Positions 1-5,231 of a stretch of 8,067 nt of DNA are shown here, one piece after another; position 1 is the first letter of the stretch, and the number at the start of each line of letters is the position of its first letter. Source of the DNA: Caldifarciminota bacterium. GTDB taxonomy: Bacteria > Hydrothermota > Tepidihabitantia > Tepidihabitantales > Tepidihabitantaceae. The notes under the pieces were generated by a model that saw only the letters and a list, made by a program, of their open reading frames with translations, made no database searches and was not told the DNA's origin. The position numbers and the translations under genes are program-made. The DNA is taken from NCBI GenBank assembly GCA_011049385.1, contig DSBX01000212.1, forward strand, positions 1-8,067, written 5' to 3'.

Positions 1-751
1 AGACCGCGAGCGCGGTCACCCGGCCGCCGAGGCCCTGCGGGCCGATGCCGAGCCGGTTGATGCGCTCGAGCAGTTCGGCCTCGAGCCGGGCGTAAAACGG
101 GTCCGGGTGAACCGAGCCGATCTCGCGCAGGAGCGATTTCTTGGCGAGTTGGGCGCACTTGTCGAACGGGCCGCCGAGGCCGACGCCGACGATGACCGGC
201 GGGCAGGGGTTGGCCCGGGAGCGGGCGACCCGGTCCACGACGAAGTCCTTGATGCCCTGCTCGCCGTCGGCCGCGGACAGCATCCGGATTTCGCTCATAT
301 TCTCACTGCCGCCGCCCTTGGGCTGAACGGTGAGCCGGAGCCGGTCGCCGGGCACGATGTCGGTGTAGATGACCGCGGGCGTGTTGTCGCCGGTGTTCTT
401 GCGCCGGAGCGGGTCGGCGACGATGCTCTTGCGCAGGTAGCCCTCGGTGTAGCCCCTGGCGACGCCGGCGTTGATGGCCTCGGGCAGGATACCGCCGGTG
501 ATGCGGACTTCGGCCCCGAGTTCGACCCAGACCACCGCCCAACCGGTATCCTGGCAGGCGGGCAGGCGCTCGGCCCGGGCAATCTTGGCGTTCTCGACCA
601 GCTGGCCGAGGATTTCCCGGCCGGCCGGCGATTCTTCCGACCGGATGCTCTTCTCAAGGGCGGTGACGACATCGGCCGGGATCTCGCAGTTGGCGTCAAC
701 GCAGAGACGGGCGATGGTGTCGCGGACCTCGTCGAAAGCTATCTCGCGCAC
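1..751 (-). CDS. Class I fumarate hydratase, alpha subunit (3' end beyond window)
   Basis: This is the alpha subunit of a two-subunit, oxygen-sensitive [4Fe-4S] fumarase (possibly of the related L-tartrate dehydratase), interconverting fumarate and malate in the cytoplasm. I translated it directly because no ATG opens the frame. About 250 residues are visible, against a usual length near 280, so only the C-terminus is missing past the left edge. Family landmarks are the LPACQDTG motif with Cys66, the GGGSEN motif, and NPCPP with Cys183. The spacing of about 117 residues matches the first two cluster cysteines of class I fumarases; the third would fall outside the window. The start is a GTG at 751, preceded by an AGGGA Shine-Dalgarno-like run that overlaps the TAG stop of the upstream hydrolase gene 8 nt away, suggesting translational coupling. 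A beta subunit is expected just beyond the left edge. Fumarase versus tartrate dehydratase cannot be separated with certainty. Confidence 0.9.
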   Translation of the reverse strand, partial: MREIAFDEVRDTIARLCVDANCEIPADVVTALEKSIRSEESPAGREILGQLVENAKIARAERLPACQDTGWAVVWVELGAEVRITGGILPEAINAGVARGYTEGYLRKSIVADPLRRKNTGDNTPAVIYTDIVPGDRLRLTVQPKGGGSENMSEIRMLSAADGEQGIKDFVVDRVARSRANPCPPVIVGVGLGGPFDKCAQLAKKSLLREIGSVHPDPFYARLEAELLERINRLGIGPQGLGGRVTALAV

Positions 752-759
752 AGGTTTCC

Positions 760-1416
760 CTAAAGCGCGTGGTCGAGGAGCCAGATTTCCGGTTCCTCGG
801 GCAAAAGCTCCGCGTCGAGTTCGACCTCGGGCATGCCCAGTCGGGTCACCCGGGGCTGGTCAGCGAGGAACTCGTCAACCGGCGCGATAGCGAAGCCGAG
901 CTGGGAGGTCTTGAAATGCATGGGAATCGTCACCCGGGCCTTGAGCTGGCGGACGACTTCGTGCGCGCCCCGCGCGTCGAGCGTGTAGAGCCCGCCGACC
1001 GGCACGAGCAGGACGTCAATCGGCCCGATCGCCGCGGCCAGGTCCGCGCTCAGGACGTGGCCGAGGTCCCCGCAGTGGCAGAGCCGGAGCCCGTCCGCCT
1101 CGAAGACATAGACGACGTTGGCCCCGCGCCTGGCGCCGTTCTCGTTGTCGTGCCAGGTGTGGTAGCCGCGGATGCGGAACGCGCCGATGCCGAATTCGCC
1201 GGTGCCGTTGACGCGGCGCGGGTTGCCGGTCAGGTCCGCGAAGCCGGCGTGGTCCGGGTGGTCGTGGCTGATGGTGACGCCGTCGGCGGTCTCGGTTATC
1301 CGGGCGTAGCGGAGGGCGCCGTCGTAACTGCCGGCGACGTAGGGGTCGGCGAGCAGGCGCGTGCCGTCAGTCGCGGTCAGGAGGAACGAGGAATGACCCA
1401 GCCATTTGAGCTTCAT
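760..1416 (-). CDS. MBL-fold metal-dependent hydrolase (UlaG/UPF0173-like)
   Basis: A 218-residue cytoplasmic metallo-beta-lactamase-fold hydrolase with no signal peptide. The metal-binding signature is clear: H51-x-H53-x-D55-H56 in SHDHPDH, then H114-C-G-D117-L-G-H, and H167 in PMHFKTS. The start MKLKWLGHSS, the short length and the motif spacing are those of the UlaG-like/UPF0173 group of small MBL proteins, whose substrates are mostly unknown. The ATG at 1416 lies 8 nt after the L27 stop and lacks an obvious Shine-Dalgarno, so it probably depends on ribosomes finishing L27. The fumarase alpha gene follows 8 nt downstream. The fold and metal site are read from the sequence; the substrate is unknown and neither neighbour reveals it. 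Confidence 0.88.
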   Translation of the reverse strand: MKLKWLGHSSFLLTATDGTRLLADPYVAGSYDGALRYARITETADGVTISHDHPDHAGFADLTGNPRRVNGTGEFGIGAFRIRGYHTWHDNENGARRGANVVYVFEADGLRLCHCGDLGHVLSADLAAAIGPIDVLLVPVGGLYTLDARGAHEVVRQLKARVTIPMHFKTSQLGFAIAPVDEFLADQPRVTRLGMPEVELDAELLPEEPEIWLLDHAL

Positions 1417-1424
1417 CGTTGCGG

Positions 1425-1688
1425 TCAGTCGGCTTCGGCCGGGACGACCGTCACCCGCTGTTTGATACGGCTGATGTACTCGAACTTGACCTTGCCGTCC
1501 GCGACCGCGTAGAGCGTGTCATCCTTGCCCCGGCGTACGTTCGCGCCGGGCAGGAATTTCGTCCCGCGCTGGCGGATGATGATGCCGCCGGACCGGATGC
1601 TCTGTGAGGCGTGAACCTTGACGCCAAGCCGCCGGCCGGCGCTGTCGCGGCCGTTCTTGGCTGTTCCGCCGCCCTTCTTCTTCGACAT
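1425..1688 (-). CDS. rpmA: 50S ribosomal protein L27
   Basis: Ribosomal protein L27, 87 residues, the normal length. The flexible N-terminus MSKKKGGGTAKNGRDS, which reaches toward the peptidyl-transferase centre in bacterial ribosomes, is followed by the conserved core RRLGVK, GGIIIRQRG and the G-x-N-V region. The start ATG at 1688 has a strong AAGGAGA ribosome-binding site 6 nt upstream. L27 normally sits directly downstream of L21 (rplU), but here the upstream gene is an MFS-like protein and L27 has its own consensus promoter. It is followed at 8-nt spacing by an MBL hydrolase and then fumarase alpha. There is no Firmicute-type cleaved N-terminal extension. Identification is secure. Confidence 0.98.
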   Translation of the reverse strand: MSKKKGGGTAKNGRDSAGRRLGVKVHASQSIRSGGIIIRQRGTKFLPGANVRRGKDDTLYAVADGKVKFEYISRIKQRVTVVPAEAD

Positions 1689-1694
1689 AGTGAT

Positions 1695-1701
1695 TCTCCT
1701 T
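1695..1701 (-). promoter_or_regulatory. Ribosome-binding site of L27
   Basis: On the minus strand this reads AAGGAGA, a near-perfect anti-16S complement, with a 6-nt gap to the ATG at 1688. It fixes the start of L27 and contrasts with the weak or absent sites of the two genes behind it. Confidence 0.85.
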
Positions 1702-1721
1702 GGGTCGTGCCAAACGTACGG

Positions 1722-1738
1722 AGTGCCCGCCGGGCACT
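1722..1738. repeat. 17-bp perfect palindrome in the L27 leader
   Basis: The arms AGTGCCCG and CGGGCACT are exact inverted repeats around a single centre base at 1730. The palindrome lies just downstream of the L27 -10 box, roughly +7 to +23 relative to the expected transcription start. A one-base centre makes a tight RNA hairpin unfavourable at the tip, so a dimeric repressor operator is at least as likely as an RNA structure. No U-run follows on the minus strand, so it is not a normal terminator for the MFS-like gene. The binding factor is unknown. Confidence 0.5.
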
Positions 1739-1751
1739 TGACCAGCCGGGT

Positions 1752-1779
1752 ATTATAGATTGCGGGCGGTGAGTGTCAA
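1752..1779 (-). promoter_or_regulatory. Sigma-70-type promoter of the L27 operon
   Basis: On the minus strand a perfect TTGACA (1774-1779) is followed after 16 nt by a perfect TATAAT (1752-1757). The predicted transcription start is near 1745, giving a leader of about 57 nt before L27. The -35 box overlaps the TGA stop (1776-1778) of the MFS-like gene, so the operons abut with no separate spacer. This is the only consensus promoter I found in the window, consistent with strong expression of a ribosomal protein gene. The spacer is 1 nt shorter than the optimal 17. Confidence 0.8.
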
Positions 1780-2585
1780 CCGCGCGTCCGGGCGCGGATG
1801 GCATAGAGCAGCAGTCCCTTGCCGTAGTTGAGCCGGTTGAGCGCGAAGGCGCCCAGCACCTGGACGGTCCGGATGACCTTGCGACTGCGCCGCTCCTGCA
1901 CCCGGAGCAGGAGCGGCAGGCAGGCGAAACGCGCCAGCCCGCTGATGAGAAAGAGCAGGTGGTAGTTGCCGAAGGAACGGCCGAAGAGCTCGACCCGCAG
2001 TCCGGACAGGGCCTGGGCGATGACGCCGCCGGCGAGCGAGGCGATGAAAGTCGCCAGCCCGATGACGACCCCGAAGATGGCGAAGTAGCTTTCCTTGCGC
2101 ACCGGGTTGTCGCCGATGGCGAAGAGCATGTTGATGAGCCCGAGGTTGGCGCCGGTCCAGAACAGGCCGTTGCAGACACCGTCGAGCCAGATCGGGAGGC
2201 GGAAGGCCGGGGTGGCGAACAGCCACAACAGCGGCATCACGCCGACCGCGGCGAAGCTGATGACGGTCGCGGCCCGGGGGCCGAACCGGTCAATGTGCCA
2301 GCCCCAGAAGAGCTGGAAGAGAATGCCGGTCGTGCCGCCGATGGCGGCGTAGATGCCGACCGCGCCGAACGAGAAGTCGAGGTTGGTGAGCAGGTGGGCG
2401 AGGTAGAAGGGCGAGGCGAGCGTGCTGGTCAGGAAGAAGACGCCGAGGAAGAGCGCCAGCCCGGTCAGGAACATCCCGCCCGCGAGCGCGAGGTGGCCGG
2501 TGGCGAACGCGCCTTCGACGATGGAGAGCCGAAGGCCGCGGTTCACCCTTTCGGGGCTCAGCCCCGGGCCCGGCGTGTCGTTCAC
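1776..2585 (-). CDS. Shortened MFS-type membrane protein, apparent fusion of TM1 with the C-terminal half
   Basis: A 269-residue polytopic membrane protein of the major facilitator type; such transporters are usually about 400 residues with 12 helices. The start is taken as the GTG at 2585, which overlaps the lipA stop (GTGA) and has GGAGG 6 nt upstream; the longer frame starting at 2729 lies inside lipA. Residues 14-48 (NRGLRLSIVEG through FLTGLALFLG) look like the usual N-terminal first helix of this MFS subgroup. From residue 49 on it resembles the C-terminal half, including the motif-A-like loop WGWHIDRFGPR near residues 94-104. About 130-150 residues of the N-terminal half therefore seem missing, with the frame intact. 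About seven helices remain. It may be a natural internal deletion, an assembly collapse, or a real reduced protein. The substrate is unknown. Confidence 0.65.
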   Translation of the reverse strand: MNDTPGPGLSPERVNRGLRLSIVEGAFATGHLALAGGMFLTGLALFLGVFFLTSTLASPFYLAHLLTNLDFSFGAVGIYAAIGGTTGILFQLFWGWHIDRFGPRAATVISFAAVGVMPLLWLFATPAFRLPIWLDGVCNGLFWTGANLGLINMLFAIGDNPVRKESYFAIFGVVIGLATFIASLAGGVIAQALSGLRVELFGRSFGNYHLLFLISGLARFACLPLLLRVQERRSRKVIRTVQVLGAFALNRLNYGKGLLLYAIRARTRG

Positions 2586-3460
2586 GACCCGCCTCCACAG
2601 AGCCGGTCGGCAAGATAGGAACTGCGCACCAGCGGGCCGCAGAACGCGGTGCGGAAGCCGAGCGTGAGCGCCTCTTCCTCCCAGCACCGGAACCGGTCGG
2701 GCTCGACGTAGCGGGCGACCGGCAGGCAATGACGCGCGGGCCGGAGGTACTGGCCGATGGTGACGATGTCACAGCCGGCCCCGCGCAGGTCGGCGAGTGC
2801 GGCCGAGACTTCCGCGTCACTTTCGCCCAGCCCGACCAAGAGCCCGCTCTTGACCGGGAGGTCCGGCGCGAGCCGCTTCGCGGCCGCGAGCACCGCAAGC
2901 GAGCGCCGATAATCGGCCCGCGGGTCGCGCACCGCCGGGCTTAGCCGCTCGACCGTTTCGAGGTTGTGGCCGAAGACCGCGGGCGCGGTATCGAGCACCC
3001 GCGCGATGAGCGGTTCACGGCCGCCGAAGTCCGGCGTGAGCAGTTCGACCCGGGCGCCGGTTCGGGCCCGGACCGCCCGGACCGTCGCGGCAAACAGCCC
3101 GGCACCGAGGTCTTCAAGGTCGTCGCGGTCCACCGAGGTGAGCACGACGTAGCGCAGGCCCAGCGTGGCAACGGCGGCCGCGACCCGTTCGGGCTCGGTC
3201 TCGTCCACCGCGCCGTCGGGAACGCCGGTCGCGACCGAGCAGAACCGGCAGTGCCGGGTGCAGACGTCGCCGAGAATCAGGAAAGTCGCGGTTCCCCGGT
3301 TCCAGCATTCGGCGAGGTTCGGACAGCGGGCCGAGGAGCAGACGGTGTTGAGCCCACAGTCGCGCAGGCGGGCGTTCACCCGCTCGAATTCCTCGCCCCG
3401 GGGCAGGCGGGCGCGGAGCCAGTCCGGCTTGCGCGGGCTACCCGGTTGCGGGCTCTTCAT
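2582..3460 (-). CDS. lipA: Lipoyl synthase
   Basis: LipA inserts two sulfur atoms into protein-bound octanoyl groups to make lipoyl cofactor, using radical SAM chemistry in the cytoplasm. At 292 residues it has normal length. The auxiliary cluster cysteines C41, C46 and C52 appear in VCSSARCPNLAECW, the radical SAM cluster cysteines C67, C71 and C74 in CTRHCRFC, and the C-terminal RSSY motif (279-282) supplies the serine that ligates the auxiliary cluster. The ATG at 3460 is 21 nt after the polyferredoxin stop, and the TGA overlaps the GTG start of the MFS-like gene, so lipA is an internal gene of this operon. No lipB or lplA partner is visible. The placement beside thiol-redox and iron-sulfur membrane genes is unusual but may be only co-transcription. 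Confidence 0.96.
   Translation of the reverse strand: MKSPQPGSPRKPDWLRARLPRGEEFERVNARLRDCGLNTVCSSARCPNLAECWNRGTATFLILGDVCTRHCRFCSVATGVPDGAVDETEPERVAAAVATLGLRYVVLTSVDRDDLEDLGAGLFAATVRAVRARTGARVELLTPDFGGREPLIARVLDTAPAVFGHNLETVERLSPAVRDPRADYRRSLAVLAAAKRLAPDLPVKSGLLVGLGESDAEVSAALADLRGAGCDIVTIGQYLRPARHCLPVARYVEPDRFRCWEEEALTLGFRTAFCGPLVRSSYLADRLCGGGS
2592..2596 (-). promoter_or_regulatory. Ribosome-binding site deciding the MFS-like start
   Basis: GGAGG on the minus strand lies inside the last codons of lipA, 6 nt before GTG at 2585. It supports that GTG over the upstream in-frame ATG at 2729, which would overlap lipA by about 150 nt. Confidence 0.7.
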
Positions 3461-3481
3461 CGGTGAGGCGATTCTACGGAA

Positions 3482-5080
3482 TCAGCCGCGGATCTTCAAG
3501 CCGTTCGGCGCGCAGTTCCAGACGCACTCGAAACAGCGGATGCACTCGGCCTGGTTCGGGTCTTCGTAAGCGGAGATGTTCATCGGGCAGACCCGCTTGC
3601 AGAGGTTGCAGGACTTGCATTGCTCGCGCACGACCTCCAGCCGGAGCAGGCTGACCTTGTTGAAGAGCGCGTAGATTGCGCCGATCGGGCAGACGAGCCG
3701 GCAGAACGGCCGCCTGATGCCGATGGACGCGACCACGATGAGGAGCAGGAAGCCGACCTTGACCCAGAACAGCCAGCCGACCAGCCCGCGCAGGGCGTTG
3801 ACCGGGTCCCAGAGCACGAGCGGGATGCCCGCGCCGAGCGCACCCTGCGGGCAGAGCTTGCAGAACCAGGGCTCGATGGTCAGGAAGGTCGCGACGCCGG
3901 CAATCAGCACCAGGAACCAGTACTTGAGGTTGGTCGCGGGCAGGCGGACCTTGAGGGCGCGGTCGAAGAGCAGGACCAGCCCGGCCAGAGCCCCGGCCAG
4001 GACCAGCCCGAGCGCGGCGCCGGACATGCCGAGGAACGCAAAACTCGAGCCGAGGGTGGCGAAGAGAAACGCGGCCTGGGCGGCGAGCAGGGCCGCGAGC
4101 GTGCCGCCGGTCAGGCCGAGCAGGAGCAGGCCCACGGCCGCGGCCAGCACGCCGAAGCTCGGCCCGAACTTGAACCAGACCAGCACGCCGAGACCGACTG
4201 CGGCCAGTGCCCCTCCCAACCAGAGCCGCTCGGGGATGTCGAACTTGCCGCGCCGGACGATGTAGAGCAGGGCGAGCGTGAAGGGCAGCCAGCCGTAGAC
4301 GAGCACCGGCAGCCAGGGCAGGCCGAACACCAGCACCAGTGTCAGCACCGCCAGCGCGGCGATGCCGGCGATGACGCCGAACGAGAGCCACTTCTTTCCC
4401 TTCGCCCGGCGGCCGACCGGCACCTTCTGGAGCAGGTCCTGCCAGAGCCCGAACGGGCAGACCCAGGCGCAGGCGGCCCGGCCGACCAGCGCACCGGTGA
4501 CGATGAAGATGCCGAGCGCCAGCCAGGGGATGGTCCTCATTCCGAGCATCTGCTGGGCCGAGCCGATCGGGCAGGCGAAAGTGGCCATCGGCCCGCCGTA
4601 GCAGTTGAGCACCGGCTGGGGGATGTGCTTGAAGATACCCTGGAAGAGAATCTTCTCCTGCAGGAAGGCGAGGACGTAGGCGTTGAGCAGGACTGCGGAG
4701 ATTACCTGCACGACCCGGTAGGGCGCGACCCGGCGCTTGACGAACAGCGTCACGGCCAGCATCAGCAGGAGGAAGGGCAGGGTGGCGAAGAGCAGGACCC
4801 GGACCGGGCTGATGCCCTCGACGAAGGCGAGCCAGGCCGAGACGAGCACCGCCGCGGCCGCAATCGCGCCGAAGGCGGGCCAGCGGCGGCGGGTCTGTGG
4901 TCGTCCCGCGTAGAGCGCGGCGAAGAGCATGACCAGCACCAGCGGCAGCCAGCCGAAGGCGAACACCGGCAGGGGGCGGAAGCCGCCGAAGACGACCAGC
5001 GCGGCAATCGCCAGCGTCGAGACGCCGGCGAAGACGAAGAACCAGGTCCAGCGCGCGCGCGTCCGGGTGCGGGGCTCCAT
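3482..5080 (-). CDS. Membrane polyferredoxin (NapH-like, 4Fe-4S binding)
   Basis: A 532-residue integral membrane iron-sulfur protein that probably moves electrons across or along the inner membrane. Cysteine motifs in order: NC(160)YGGP and C170-PIG; C204-x3-C208-P; C407-x2-C410-P; C460-x3-C464-P, the CxxxCP style of NapH-like proteins; then two classical ferredoxin motifs, C488/C491/C494/C498-P and C513/C516/C519/C523. Many hydrophobic helices separate them. Residues about 30-60 and 250-280 share a VFG...PLPV...GWLP pattern, suggesting internal duplication. I chose the ATG at 5080, giving MEPRTRTRARW then a helix; the longer frame up to 5197 only overlaps the upstream mini-gene in another phase. 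The start is 13 nt after that gene's TAG and 2 nt beyond a predicted SECIS stem, without a clear Shine-Dalgarno, so translation may depend on the upstream gene. It is likely the electron partner of the neighbouring thiol proteins (inference). Confidence 0.88.
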   Translation of the reverse strand: MEPRTRTRARWTWFFVFAGVSTLAIAALVVFGGFRPLPVFAFGWLPLVLVMLFAALYAGRPQTRRRWPAFGAIAAAAVLVSAWLAFVEGISPVRVLLFATLPFLLLMLAVTLFVKRRVAPYRVVQVISAVLLNAYVLAFLQEKILFQGIFKHIPQPVLNCYGGPMATFACPIGSAQQMLGMRTIPWLALGIFIVTGALVGRAACAWVCPFGLWQDLLQKVPVGRRAKGKKWLSFGVIAGIAALAVLTLVLVFGLPWLPVLVYGWLPFTLALLYIVRRGKFDIPERLWLGGALAAVGLGVLVWFKFGPSFGVLAAAVGLLLLGLTGGTLAALLAAQAAFLFATLGSSFAFLGMSGAALGLVLAGALAGLVLLFDRALKVRLPATNLKYWFLVLIAGVATFLTIEPWFCKLCPQGALGAGIPLVLWDPVNALRGLVGWLFWVKVGFLLLIVVASIGIRRPFCRLVCPIGAIYALFNKVSLLRLEVVREQCKSCNLCKRVCPMNISAYEDPNQAECIRCFECVWNCAPNGLKIRG

Positions 5081-5082
5081 CA

Positions 5083-5117
5083 CTATCGCGGGGCTACACG
5101 AGCCCCATGCAGGACAG
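5083..5117 (-). promoter_or_regulatory. Predicted bacterial SECIS element of the mini-selenoprotein
   Basis: Immediately after the TGA at 5118-5120 the RNA can fold as follows: a lower stem CUGUC with GAUAG (5113-5117 with 5083-5087, one G-U pair), an internal loop of CUGCAU against GC, an upper 6-bp perfect stem GGGGCU with AGCCCC (5101-5106 with 5090-5095), and an apical loop CGUGU with G at position 2. Seventeen nucleotides separate the UGA from the apical loop, inside the range known for bSECIS elements. The element spans the TAG stop and ends 2 nt before the next gene's ATG. The fold was made by eye. Confidence 0.7.
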
Positions 5118-5231
5118 TCATATCTGGGCCGCGAAGCGGTGAATCGTCTCGAAATCGCCGCGGGCGATGCCGACCGCGACCGCGGCCAGGCCGACAAGGA
5201 CGACCGCCGCGAAGATGACCCTTCTCTTCAT
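5094..5231 (-). CDS. 45-residue membrane selenoprotein with U-x-x-C motif (CD1871A-like)
   Basis: A tiny redox protein read through an in-frame TGA. Translation from the ATG at 5231 gives MKRRVIFAAVV..., one transmembrane helix (about residues 4-24), GIARGDFETIHRFAAQI, then TGA at codon 38, then LSCMGLV and TAG. With the TGA read as selenocysteine the ending is I-U-L-S-C-M-G-L-V. This aligns with the roughly 46-residue CXXC family named after CD1871A as I recall it: a basic start, one helix, GI-x-RGE-like, then IC-x-x-CIG near the end. The TGA replaces exactly the first Cys and the total length fits. A SECIS-like stem-loop follows. The start overlaps the porin stop in TGATG, and the polyferredoxin follows 13 nt later. 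If the TGA were a true stop, the product would be 37 residues without a redox motif. Function is unknown; a small electron or thiol shuttle at the membrane is inferred. Confidence 0.82.

Noticed and set aside
1722..1738. Rho-independent terminator after the MFS-like gene
   Set aside because: The palindrome has a one-base centre and no T-run on the minus strand, and lies downstream of the L27 promoter, where termination would block L27.
5118..5120. Genome-wide reassignment of TGA (to Trp or Gly) as the reason for readthrough
   Set aside because: TGA is the natural end of L27, the MFS-like gene, lipA, the polyferredoxin and the beta-barrel gene, the last with tandem TGATGA. Only the two TGAs at CxxC positions need recoding.
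5081..5197. Extended N-terminus of the polyferredoxin from the ATG at 5197
   Set aside because: The extra 39 residues overlap the mini-selenoprotein in another phase and are Arg/Ser/Pro-rich with no signal or domain character; the ATG at 5080 leads directly into a membrane helix.
3620..5218. A 532-codon open frame on the plus strand opposite the polyferredoxin
   Set aside because: It is a GC-rich antisense shadow: its product is low-complexity and rich in Glu, Gln, Arg and Asp, lacks recognisable domains, and lies opposite a gene with clear iron-sulfur motifs.
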